Shown: positions 45,750-54,463 of the stretch, piece by piece | Position numbering within the stretch: the first letter of the stretch is position 1 | Layout of the letters: each line of letters begins with the position of its first letter | From: Fragum whitleyi | Taxonomy: Eukaryota; Mollusca; Bivalvia; Cardiida; Cardiidae | Direction of reading: 5' to 3' | Length of the DNA: 64,000 nucleotides | Assembly (NCBI GenBank): GCA_948146395.1 | Contig: OX411552.1 | Coordinates: forward strand, 8,132,186-8,196,185 | Translations under genes and position numbers: made by a program | The notes under the pieces: model-generated | Seen by the model: the letters and a program-made list of their open reading frames with translations, nothing else | What the model was told of the DNA's origin: nothing | Databases searched by the model: none

Positions 45750-46098
45750 TAAATACATCGTGATTTTCTCACTCATTCCGAAATCATTAGAAAACATTTA
45801 GAAATCGTTCAAGACGGTCAAAAATCATTAAATTTATTCTACGATTTTAATAGCCGGTTTAGTCTTTAAAGTGTCTGATTGGTCCATGAAGCCGAAAAAA
45901 CGGAAAAATACGCTTACATGTATTTTACTAAAGGGTGTAAATAAACATCGCTCATTTTGTTAATCTTGAACAAAAATTGCGATATTGGATTACCTCCCGG
46001 CAATTTCAATCAAAACTCGCTCCACACACTCATTCAATTTCATTCCAGAATCACTCCAAAATCATTCATTTTGTCAAATTCACGATGTTGTTATCTTT
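45750..46098 (-). mobile_element. CAGTTAACAACATCG MITE, eroded left end
   Basis: ACATCGTGATTTTCTCACTC at the left, GATATTGGATTACCTCCCGG in the middle, and GTCAAATTCACGATGTTGTT at the right. Confidence 0.7.
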
Positions 46099-46654
46099 AT
46101 CTCATTATGTAAATTTAAAGATAAGTAATGGTAAACCGTAATAATTATTGAAACTTTGGCAAATATTGACTAGAAATAAAGCCTTATACAGTTTTGAAAA
46201 AAAAAGATGTATATATGTTTATATATAAGTGTTCAGAATGATAAAAATGTTGAATTCCCAAAATGTGAAGATTCCAAGCCATCCATTTCCTAATTTCTTC
46301 ACACAGCTTTTAAAGAGGAACATGCTTCCATTATTTTAAGCTGTTGCTTGAGAATGAGCGAGAAGGGAGGAAGGGGGGGGGGAGTAACTGTTCACACAGC
46401 ATTGTATTTAAGATGAAAGGGTTCATGAAACATTAAGAAAAAGTTCCATTGTGAAATAACATGCACTTGCATGCAAACCGGAGATTTACTTTAAAACGTT
46501 CGCGAACGCTTATTCATCTCGAGCGCATTGGAGTATCCGATATCGTTCTATGAGGTATAATAGCTATTCAATTCATGAAGTATATATTAAGCATTTAAAT
46601 AAGTTGTTTGCCAGACTATCGTGTTACAAGTGATTATCAAGGCCGTTTGAATTT
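46099..46654. other. Flank of the Ngaro-like element, nothing recognised
   Basis: AT-rich with a G run at 46371-46382. It ends at the TATTATT junction with the retrotransposon. Confidence 0.4.
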
Positions 46655-47252
46655 TATTATTGGAAAAGCAAGGAAGACAAAATAATCAAAATCTGTTTAT
46701 TTTTATTGAAATATGAAATGTTTGGCATTTTATTGTCAAAATGGCTGACTTATTGGCAAACACCTCGTATTAAGCCTACTTCAAATTTCAAGGTTTTACA
46801 GTGGTACTGCACTGATCCCCCAAGATGACCAAAGGTCGGGGCCATATGGCAGTGACCAAAAATCCAAAGTTTTCGAAATCAAAGAACGCCGGATGATCGG
46901 ACGAGATTATGTCTTATGTTCCGGATATTCGGAAACAATCCAAAATATATCAATTAATATATATACATATACAGGCCGGAGTATCGGACCATCAAATCTT
47001 TTATCATACTGGCCGGAATATCGGACCGATCAAACTTCACCGGAAAATCGGATGCACAAACTCCAACAATTCACAATTTTCAACTGAATATACAACATCT
47101 CATAAAGAAGCAATGCAATGATTCAAATATGCCGCCGGATATCGGACGTTACTTAAGATGCTTTTGAATTTGAATCAAAGAAATATGATTTAAAATCTAG
47201 TTAAGTGAACAATATAACGAAGTGTTTGCCATACAGGATTGCGCTTTTATGC
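46655..47252 (-). repeat. Split direct repeat B2 (598 bp)
   Basis: Matches 47668-48265 base for base at a constant offset of 1,013 bp as far as I can read. It contains six copies of a CCGGA..ATCGGA motif (46889, 46921, 46976, 47012, 47041, 47134). Two small frames inside it repeat exactly in B1 and are not genes. Confidence 0.93.
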
Positions 47253-47488
47253 ACAATTATTATATCAATGTGTACAATATGATTTTGAAACACTGTCTTT
47301 ATTTTTCAGTTGATAATAGTTCACATTTTTGTTCACTAGAAAAACAGGTTACTCTGTAAAATGTCTGTTTATTCAGCCAGCCATTGACGAGAATTGATGT
47401 CTAGTCAGTACATAATCCTGCTTAACTGAAAAGATAAAACAAAGCAGCGAGAGAAACAGCAACTCTAAGGGGTTTTTGGGAGGGCGGG

Positions 47489-47674
47489 TTGGAATTTTTA
47501 CAATTAGTTATCAAACCAACCTTTCTTGACCGGGAGCAAAATCAAAGAGAAAGTAGAAGCATGTTGCATAACTCTTGTTGAAAGTAGACTAGTCTAATAT
47601 AAGCCCTCAGGAGTTACCTTTCTTTCCAATAAATGGGCATATTTAGAGACAAGCTATAAATATACCGTATTATT
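47489..47674 (-). repeat. Split direct repeat A2 (186 bp)
   Basis: Matches 52620-52805 at an offset of 5,131 bp. Its left neighbour, a 236-bp spacer (47253-47488), is not repeated. It overlaps B1 by the 7 bp TATTATT. Confidence 0.92.
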
Positions 47675-48265
47675 GGAAAAGCAAGGAAGACAAAATAATC
47701 AAAATCTGTTTATTTTTATTGAAATATGAAATGTTTGGCATTTTATTGTCAAAATGGCTGACTTATTGGCAAACACCTCGTATTAAGCCTACTTCAAATT
47801 TCAAGGTTTTACAGTGGTACTGCACTGATCCCCCAAGATGACCAAAGGTCGGGGCCATATGGCAGTGACCAAAAATCCAAAGTTTTCGAAATCAAAGAAC
47901 GCCGGATGATCGGACGAGATTATGTCTTATGTTCCGGATATTCGGAAACAATCCAAAATATATCAATTAATATATATACATATACAGGCCGGAGTATCGG
48001 ACCATCAAATCTTTTATCATACTGGCCGGAATATCGGACCGATCAAACTTCACCGGAAAATCGGATGCACAAACTCCAACAATTCACAATTTTCAACTGA
48101 ATATACAACATCTCATAAAGAAGCAATGCAATGATTCAAATATGCCGCCGGATATCGGACGTTACTTAAGATGCTTTTGAATTTGAATCAAAGAAATATG
48201 ATTTAAAATCTAGTTAAGTGAACAATATAACGAAGTGTTTGCCATACAGGATTGCGCTTTTATGC
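47668..48265 (-). repeat. Split direct repeat B1 (598 bp)
   Basis: Second copy of 46655-47252. It is joined directly to A2, which reproduces the junction expected in a circular copy of the element. Confidence 0.93.
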
Positions 48266-48367
48266 CAAGACTTGTCTGTCAAACGAGGATGACAGGCAAG
48301 TACCGCCACAAAAAGAATTTGCTATCACTAAAAATTAATAAAAAGGCGGTAAAGCGCAGTCAGCCAA

Positions 48368-48973
48368 TTAAGGGGGATAACACAGTGCATCAGTTTGACA
48401 AAAAGTATACAATCCATTGACTACCGACTCTAACATTATGGTTAAACCGAGCTCCGACAGATGTACGTTATCTCTATAAAAAGATGGATCTTCAAAAATT
48501 GAAGGATACCGAATATAGCCACCACCTAAATTAATACATAATTTAGCTACCGTAGAGTTTAATCGCTTTCTAGCCTTTTCCAACTTAGTATGGTTTTGTT
48601 CACCTCTATATACTAGCCTTGGTATAATCTGAGACCAAACTATTCTAGTGGTTGGCATTAAGGATGAAATTGTTTGAATACTGTCTTTTATAATATAGTT
48701 AACAGCAGATAAATAAGTTTGGCCTAAATCATTTCCTCCGCAATGGAGAACAATCATATAAGGCGGTGGATGTAAATGAAGCATTTCTTGGCCTTTATCC
48801 ACCAAATGCTCTACCCTCATGCCAGCTTGGAATTTCCATTCCACGTTACCTCCTAGTTGACTCAGGCCAAGGTTCTTATCATTACAAAACTGGAAAAGAT
48901 CTCTGATCATAGATGATCCTACGACCCAAACTTGAAATAAATCTGTAATTGAATATATTGAAATTAGTATCAA
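48368..48973 (-). CDS. SGNH (GDSL-like) hydrolase ORF of the Ngaro-like element
   Basis: About 200 codons. Blocks of the SGNH esterase/lipase fold are visible: WVVGSSMIRDL (nucleophile Ser, residues 16-26), VLHCGGNDLG (Gly and Asn block, 75-84) and DNVHLSELG (Asp and His, 168-176). Such a hydrolase is known as an accessory ORF of many Ngaro elements, but its role in retrotransposition is unknown. The frame continues upstream without an ATG to a single TAA that ends the recombinase ORF in the same frame. The hydrolase may therefore be made by read-through or re-initiation. I found no intron that would join the two in frame. Confidence 0.85.
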   Translation of the reverse strand: MILISIYSITDLFQVWVVGSSMIRDLFQFCNDKNLGLSQLGGNVEWKFQAGMRVEHLVDKGQEMLHLHPPPYMIVLHCGGNDLGQTYLSAVNYIIKDSIQTISSLMPTTRIVWSQIIPRLVYRGEQNHTKLEKARKRLNSTVAKLCINLGGGYIRYPSIFEDPSFYRDNVHLSELGLTIMLESVVNGLYTFCQTDALCYPP

Positions 48974-48988
48974 TATGATATACCATGA

Positions 48989-49831
48989 TTAAACAGGTCT
49001 TATATAGGTCTTGTAAGCTGAGGACCTCCATCGACCATATTTTTGAATATCGACTTCAGACATGCCTTTAGTGTAAAGGTAACTTGCCCCTCCGATTCTA
49101 AAGGAATGACTTTGAAATTCTAAATCTTTAATATCCAAAAATTCCAAACTTTTCTTAAACACAGAACGAAATTGATAAGATGTGAGCGGTAAACCATTTG
49201 CATGACAAAGGAATTGTCCTGCACAATTTGGCCTAATTTGCATGTAATGTACAATATTGCTTTTCAAATTTTCGGAAAAGGAAAATGTCAAAGGGATCTC
49301 AATTGATGTACCTAGACCTAATTGATCATTCTTGGAAAATGGTATGAGGATTGTAAACTTTGAGTCTGTATATTTGACTCCTGAATTTGGAAATTTAATT
49401 TCACTCACCCTGAGTAAACCATAAAAGGCAAGCTGAAATGCAATACTAAAAAGTACCTGTTCATAACCAGATTTGCATACACAACGAAGAGACTTGATAA
49501 TCTTTTGTAACAAATTTGCATCAATTGGTTTCCTGGGATCTTTTCTAGATTGCGTTCTGCGCATTCCCTCCAATAGTTTTTTAACAATGAAAAAATTAGT
49601 TTCATCCTTAAAACTGTTGATTTTATTATAAAAGCTGATAGCATAAATGTGACTATTGACCGTTCTGTATGCATATCCTTTCATTGACATATGGGAAATA
49701 TATTCAATTATCTGTGCAGCCTGAGGAGGCCATTTTGCTTCAGAATAAAAAGTTTTTCTAAAGGTGTCAAAAGAGTCTAAACCAGATTGATAACTTCTAC
49801 GAGTACTGTCAGAAATAGACCCTTCTAGCAA
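48989..49831 (-). CDS. Tyrosine recombinase of the Ngaro-like element
   Basis: Phage-integrase-type recombinase that inserts the circular DNA copy, replacing the DDE integrase of LTR retrotransposons. Visible residues, counted from the first codon at 49831: Arg141 in GLLRVSE, His242 and Arg245 in SHSFRIGGASYL, Trp268 in GRWRSS, and Tyr276 in YKTYIRPV as likely nucleophile. The first codon is TTG, and the frame is open further upstream to about 49885, overlapping the end of RT/RNase H in the -1 frame. A frameshift or coupled start is likely. The N-terminal 110 residues resemble the SAM-like core-binding part. The stop TAA follows YIRPV directly. Confidence 0.92.
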   Translation of the reverse strand: MLEGSISDSTRRSYQSGLDSFDTFRKTFYSEAKWPPQAAQIIEYISHMSMKGYAYRTVNSHIYAISFYNKINSFKDETNFFIVKKLLEGMRRTQSRKDPRKPIDANLLQKIIKSLRCVCKSGYEQVLFSIAFQLAFYGLLRVSEIKFPNSGVKYTDSKFTILIPFSKNDQLGLGTSIEIPLTFSFSENLKSNIVHYMQIRPNCAGQFLCHANGLPLTSYQFRSVFKKSLEFLDIKDLEFQSHSFRIGGASYLYTKGMSEVDIQKYGRWRSSAYKTYIRPV

Positions 49832-51519
49832 TCGAATAATCTCTGGTCTAAAAGCTGAACGAATTCCTGTGGAATGGAAAGAGGTGTTTTAGAGGCATTT
49901 TTAGGTAATACTCTAACTAAACGAGATATTTGAAGACGACTAAGCGAATCACAAATGATATTCTTACTTGAAGAAATGTGTACAGCCTTAAGCTGTATGT
50001 TTTGTTTCAAGAGTTGTAAAACTAACTTTCTGACAAAAAACATGACCCGATTATTGCGTGATGTCTTTTTGTTTAAAATTTGTACCAAACTTAAATTGTC
50101 TGTATGAAGTATTATCTTTTTGCCCTTTAGCTTTTCATTCCATATATGAAATGCTAAAAGAATTGGTACTAATTCTAAAAAAGTAATATCTTTAAAAATG
50201 GAGTCGTTCCAGCTTTCTGGCCATTGCAGAATAGTCCATTCACCATTTAAGTAGGCCCCACAGCCCAATTTTTTGTTGCCTGCCGCATCTGTATATAAAT
50301 GAAGATCTTGATCAGATACCCAGTCTAAATCACTAAAAACAGATACACCATTGAATTTTTCTAGGAATATTAGCCAAACTCTTAGGTTTTCTCTAATATT
50401 ATGAGAGATACGGATGAAGTGATGAGGCTTTTTTGCCTGTGACATGGCCCGATAAAGCTCACAATTAAAAGCACGACCTGAAGGAATTGCTTTTGTAAAG
50501 AAATTAAGGAGACCGACTAATGACTGAAACATAGATAATCTAACTTTCTTCATAGAGATAATATTCTCTATTGAGCTTTTAGCATGATTGATTTTATCAA
50601 TTGGAACTCTAATTTCCATGGTAACAGAATCCAACTCGTAACCTAAATATATGAGCTTTGTTGTGGGGCCTTCAGTTTTATCAGGGCTCAATGGAATGCC
50701 TATGTCTTTACAGACAAATTCAAATTGGGTCATTAAGGTCTTGCAATTTTCTGTTTTGGCTTGTCCTAGAAATATGAAGTCATCTAAATAGTGATCTAAA
50801 TATTTAGATTTTGAAAAATTTGAGATTATCCATTGTAAAGCAGTCGAAAATCTTTCAAAAATGGCACAACTAATTGCTGCCCCTTGTGGTAGGCACTTTT
50901 GAATCCATACTTCATCATTATATTGAATACCCAACAGTTCAAAATCCATTGGTTGAATGGGGCATAGATTGAATGCAGATTGGATGTCCATTTTTCCTAA
51001 TAAAGCTCCATGTCCTAATTCTTGTATCATATCAGTAACATTGTCAATTTTAGAATATTCTACTGAACAAAAACTGGGGTCAATATAGTCATTTACGCTT
51101 TGGCCCAATGGATAGGATAAATTGGTTATTAAACGCCAACCACCTGATTTTTTAGGAATCAATCCAACGGGATTGATAAGTAAATTTGAAAAAGGTGGAT
51201 TTTTGAATGGGCCTAAAATGCGCCCTAATGAACCTTCTTTTTTAAGCTTTTCATTAAGAACTTCAGGATGTAAAATAGCTGATTTCAAATTTTTGGAATG
51301 TAACGGTATCCGAGGTCCAGAGTACTGTAAAGAAAAACCATTTCTAAAACCAGAAAGTATAAATTCCTTTTCATATTGACTATAGTTAGAAAGCCAAAAT
51401 TCTAGTCGATCAATTTTAACTGGTGTTCGGCCTAAATCTAAAAGATGGTCCTGGAGTTGTGAATCTTGGTCTTGGTCTGACTTGTCTGATTTGGCCTCTA
51501 ACCATGGGTCTGAAATTGG
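49825..51519 (-). CDS. Reverse transcriptase / RNase H of the Ngaro-like element
   Basis: Converts element RNA into DNA and degrades the RNA strand. Counted from the codon at 51288, motifs are GLIPKKSGGWRLI (RT block 1), KMDIQSAF (Asp101), LPQGAAISCAIFERF, YLDDF (Asp169, Asp170), LSPDKTEGP and YLGYELD. The RNase H part has YTDAAG (Asp334), ITFLELVP (Glu372), HTDN (Asp397) and CDSLSR (Asp447), a full D-E-D-D set. No ATG opens the frame. It is open from 51519, just after a TGA, overlapping the last 104 bp of gag in the +1 frame. It ends at TAG 49825-49827, inside the start of the recombinase frame. Confidence 0.95.
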   Translation of the reverse strand, partial: PISDPWLEAKSDKSDQDQDSQLQDHLLDLGRTPVKIDRLEFWLSNYSQYEKEFILSGFRNGFSLQYSGPRIPLHSKNLKSAILHPEVLNEKLKKEGSLGRILGPFKNPPFSNLLINPVGLIPKKSGGWRLITNLSYPLGQSVNDYIDPSFCSVEYSKIDNVTDMIQELGHGALLGKMDIQSAFNLCPIQPMDFELLGIQYNDEVWIQKCLPQGAAISCAIFERFSTALQWIISNFSKSKYLDHYLDDFIFLGQAKTENCKTLMTQFEFVCKDIGIPLSPDKTEGPTTKLIYLGYELDSVTMEIRVPIDKINHAKSSIENIISMKKVRLSMFQSLVGLLNFFTKAIPSGRAFNCELYRAMSQAKKPHHFIRISHNIRENLRVWLIFLEKFNGVSVFSDLDWVSDQDLHLYTDAAGNKKLGCGAYLNGEWTILQWPESWNDSIFKDITFLELVPILLAFHIWNEKLKGKKIILHTDNLSLVQILNKKTSRNNRVMFFVRKLVLQLLKQNIQLKAVHISSSKNIICDSLSRLQISRLVRVLPKNASKTPLSIPQEFVQLLDQRLFDC

Positions 51520-52402
51520 TCATGGTGTTTTTAATATTATGCCAACAATTCATAGCTGGGTGATTACCTTTACAAATTTTGCATTGATGTTGATAAATAC
51601 AATTCAACCTAATACAGTACCCAGTGTCATTGTATGAAAAACAAAATTTTTGATAAGAGATACCTGTATTTTGATTACTTTGAGGGGTCATTGTAAGGAG
51701 CCAAAGTTCCCCATCAACTGATGACCAATTTGGGTTTTGAGATTGTGGCAGTTTTTGCCTGAATAATCTATCATATTCAATCCAACCATTTGCATTTCTC
51801 TTTTGTGCTAAACGAATTGTGTTCAAATATGTCAAAAGAGAAGGTGCCAACTCAGGCCTTTTCAATAACAGAATCTGAATATAAACTAAAAATGCATCCG
51901 TCCAAATTTCTATTGAAGTAATAACTTTTGAGGTTTCATTTTTTACAATCAAATTGCCCCCTTCAGCTACCCCCACATTCTGTGTTTGTTTACTGAAAGA
52001 GCTGTATTTATTTTTTAATAATTTCTCTAATTCAACATAGTAACCATTCCAAATATCCTCTTTAATTCTTTGCGGAACATGTAAAATCATAGTAGAACAA
52101 TGTAATTCGTTCAAGTTATTACCTTGGCTTGTTTCATTATTTTGGTTTATTGAAGTAAATTGTTGTGGTTGAACCACAGCCGGAACAAAAGGTTCTGCGT
52201 GAGTAGACAGCAAAGACTGGGTGTTCTCTTGTGCCCCAAGATTCTGGTCCCCCAAAACGTCCGGCCCTCCATCAGGGGACACTTCCTGTTGTTGGTGTTG
52301 TGACGGTTTGTCCTGTGGAACTGGTTCTGGGCAGGATTTCTTCCTGGCTACAGCAGCACGTTGTCTTGTAGACCTTTTTCTGTTTGGGCGTCTCATTGTC
52401 AT
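51416..52402 (-). CDS. Gag-like ORF1 of the Ngaro-like element
   Basis: 328 codons starting at an ATG (MTMRRPNRKRSTRQR), with a strongly basic N-terminus of about 25 residues and then a Gln/Pro/Asn-rich stretch. The C-terminal third has a Cys/His cluster (CFSYNDTGYC..CIYQHQCKICKGNHPAMNCWH, spanning 51640-51530) that looks like a nucleic-acid-binding zinc motif. It ends in a basic Arg/Pro tail (VRPRPRFTTPGPSF). Position and composition fit a structural protein that packages the element RNA. The sequence itself is not one I recognise. Confidence 0.8.
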   Translation of the reverse strand: MTMRRPNRKRSTRQRAAVARKKSCPEPVPQDKPSQHQQQEVSPDGGPDVLGDQNLGAQENTQSLLSTHAEPFVPAVVQPQQFTSINQNNETSQGNNLNELHCSTMILHVPQRIKEDIWNGYYVELEKLLKNKYSSFSKQTQNVGVAEGGNLIVKNETSKVITSIEIWTDAFLVYIQILLLKRPELAPSLLTYLNTIRLAQKRNANGWIEYDRLFRQKLPQSQNPNWSSVDGELWLLTMTPQSNQNTGISYQKFCFSYNDTGYCIRLNCIYQHQCKICKGNHPAMNCWHNIKNTMTNFRPMVRGQIRQVRPRPRFTTPGPSFRFRPNTS

Positions 52403-52619
52403 GGTTGTATATTAGTTATGAAATGAAATAGAGAAAAGGGGGGGTTGTCTAGAATTTCATTTTTACTAAAACAGTTTGCACATGTTCAACGCGAAAACCG
52501 ATGACTTTTGTGTCTATTCAACTCTACAATACGATTTTGTGGTTGACAACCCTTCAACATATTGAGAATAAAGATGAGATGGCAATACAAATTCGCTTTT
52601 ACATAAAAAGTATGGAATC

Positions 52620-52805
52620 TTGGAATTTTTACAATTAGTTATCAAACCAACCTTTCTTGACCGGGAGCAAAATCAAAGAGAAAGTAGAAGCATGTTGCAT
52701 AACTCTTGTTGAAAGTAGACTAGTCTAATATAAGCCCTCAGGAGTTACCTTTCTTTCCAATAAATGGGCATATTTAGAGACAAGCTATAAATATACCGTA
52801 TTATT
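52620..52805 (-). repeat. Split direct repeat A1, 5' end of the element
   Basis: Copy of 47489-47674. The element ends at TATTATT (52799-52805), after which unique flank TAATGATCATCG follows. Transcription on the - strand would start near here. Confidence 0.92.
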
Positions 52806-52960
52806 TAATGATCATCGAAACTATTTGTTTTCGCTGTTTCCTATAGAGATTCGCTAACAGTGGCTCTTTCAGATCAATCCACGTGGTTTCTTAAAAATTC
52901 TAAATTATTCTGAAATAGATGATCCCACGAACTATCTTATATCGCAGCTCACAACAGTTT

Positions 52961-53213
52961 CCTGGGGCCAATTTACTAAACATCTTACGATCATTTTTGC
53001 GTAAGTCAAAAAATAAAGTTGCTTCTACAGTAGTAATCAAATATGGAATTCTGCCCTGCATCATCACATTGGAATCGTCTTTAGAAGACGATTCCAATGA
53101 GAAATTGCAAGGCGGAATCTAACAATGAATAAAAACACCATGTAGGCCTACGATTTGTGATTTTGACTCACGATCAATGTTTTCGTAAGACGTTTAGTAA
53201 AACGGGCCCCTGG
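52961..53213. mobile_element. MITE with CCTGGGGCC inverted ends
   Basis: CCTGGGGCCAATTTACTAAA + CATCTTACGATCATT at the left is mirrored by GATCAATGTTTTCGTAAGAC + GTTTAGTAAAACGGGCCCC at the right. The centre is a perfect 29-bp hairpin (TTGGAATCGTCTT/AAGACGATTCCAA). Confidence 0.75.
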
Positions 53214-53236
53214 TGTTTTTCTTACAAGTACTACGG

Positions 53237-53400
53237 TTATGAAGACCGTGAAACTGACACGGTGAATGACTTTGGAATGGTTTCAGAATGAAATTGAATG
53301 AGTGGGAGGAGCCACTATAAAATGATTGTAAAGAGAGATAAAGCATTATTAAAAAATCCGTAAATTTGGACGAAATGAGCGAATTTTTACCTCCTTTTTG
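53237..53400 (+). mobile_element. Left part of a CAGTTAACAACATCG MITE
   Basis: TATGAAGACCGTGAAACTGA, GGTGAATGACTTTGGAATGG and GAATGAAATTGAATGAGTGG match the left arm. The right arm is absent. Confidence 0.55.
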
Positions 53401-53761
53401 CGTTTTGAGAGAGTGTCATTTTCAACACTGAAAACAAACTCAAATTGTCGAAATTTAATTGACGAGTAAAGCAAACTTTCCCCCAAACCTTTTTAACCAT
53501 CCTCTGATACTCCGAAAGTCCGCCTATTTGCTTCGCTATATCGACGTAGCGTAGCAAATAGGCATACTCAGGTGTTTCTGAGGATGTATTTGGACAGTCC
53601 TCGAATGGTACTTGGTCAAACCGAAGTTTTGCGAGGTTAAGCGATGAACTGACGCATACATAGGCTCGTTTTAGATACGACAAAATAGAATGCTGGCCTC
53701 AGAACAGAAAGGTTACTGCGTTTATCCAGCTCTCAACAATTGTAACTGCCTGACTACATCA

Positions 53762-54030
53762 TATGCGTAACAAGGAATTTGAAATTTATACGCACTCAGA
53801 AGGCGACCAACATAGATTATATAGGATAGGCAATATGTGATGAAAGATGAATGTCCTCAGTCCGCTGCCCTTTTCTATGATTTGAGCGTTGTTGAATAAT
53901 CCAAACATCGTAACTACAGCTTGAATAAGCTGTGGTTTCGATGTTATGATCATTAATCAACGACATTTTTCGAAAGAAGATTTATTTCTTTTAAGCACTT
54001 AAAAGTACGTAATGGTTGTTACGCCCTTGC
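53762..54030 (+). mobile_element. ATAGGCGTATCTAGG-family MITE (copy 2)
   Basis: TGAAATTTATACGCACTCAG, CATCGTAACTACAGCTTGAA and GCTGTGGTTTCGATGTTATG are collinear with 17758-18040. The first 12 bp are diverged. Confidence 0.7.
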
Positions 54031-54132
54031 TACATTGTAACATTCTGGCGTTTACAACTTTTTCGCAAAGAGCCATCGGATAGTTCGAAATGACAAGGGT
54101 GGTTGATGTTACACTGATGCTAAATATTCGAC

Positions 54133-54269
54133 CAGCCTTGCGTTAAGGATGACATAACGATGCAAACTGTTTGAAAAATTTACCCCACTTTGTATGTGCA
54201 CGTGCAAAGCCCTGGTATGATTTATAAACAATTTGCATCGTTTTGTCACTCTTTAGACAGGGCTGTTCT
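54133..54269. mobile_element. Foldback MITE (copy 2) just upstream of the TGase-2 start
   Basis: Left arm CCAGCCTTGCGTTAAGGATG, AACGATGCAAACTGTTTGAA. Right arm AAACAATTTGCATCGTTTTG, TCACTCTTTAGACAGGGCTG. The centre GTGCACGTGCAAAGC is shared with 44710-44852. It ends about 22 bp before the ATG of TGase-2 and may supply 5' UTR or promoter sequence. Confidence 0.7.
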
Positions 54270-54291
54270 CTCTTTCGAGCTAGGTGCAACC

Positions 54292-54463
54292 ATGAGGTTT
54301 TATTACGGAAGTTCCCGAACTAACCGTCGACACGGGGGTAACCGATGTAGACGAGAAAATCGATATTCCTCACACCATCCCGATAATGAGTTTGTCTACG
54401 GAAGGACAGATGAGCCATTAATGCCATGGGAACGCGGGTATAACAATCGTATGGCGAGGCGTG
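54292..54463 (+). CDS. TGase-2 exon 1, Arg-rich N-terminus
   Basis: ATG in good context (GCAACCATGA), donor GTAAGT, ending in phase 1 as exon 2 requires. It encodes MRFYYGSSRTNRRHGGNRCR, then RENRYSSHHPDNEF and MPWERGYNNRMARR. It has about 20% Arg and no hydrophobic signal. The frame is open upstream to 54190 across the adjacent MITE, but the start at 54292 is preferred. Assignment rests on phase, donor and position rather than on homology. Confidence 0.7.

Larger units (their letters stand above)
46655..52805 (-). mobile_element. Complete Ngaro-type tyrosine-recombinase retrotransposon
   Basis: A 6,151-bp element read on the - strand: repeat A1, gag, RT/RNase H, tyrosine recombinase, SGNH hydrolase, repeat B1, repeat A2, 236-bp spacer, repeat B2. 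The A1-ORFs-B1-A2-B2 split direct repeats, a recombinase in place of an integrase, and a hydrolase ORF are the known features of Ngaro elements within the DIRS order. The repeat copies look identical, all ORFs are open and the catalytic residues are intact. It is therefore a young and possibly active insertion. It lies between the two TGase genes in the opposite orientation. TATTATT is found at both outer ends and at the internal B1/A2 junction. Confidence 0.92.

Noticed and set aside
46893..48134. Two pairs of identical 64- and 70-codon frames
   Set aside because: They lie in the B repeats of the retrotransposon, overlap each other, and reflect the direct repeat rather than genes.
53387..53683. 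98-codon frame on the - strand
   Set aside because: It starts in MITE sequence and contains a hairpin (GCCTATTTGCT/AGCAAATAGGC). No protein family is recognised.
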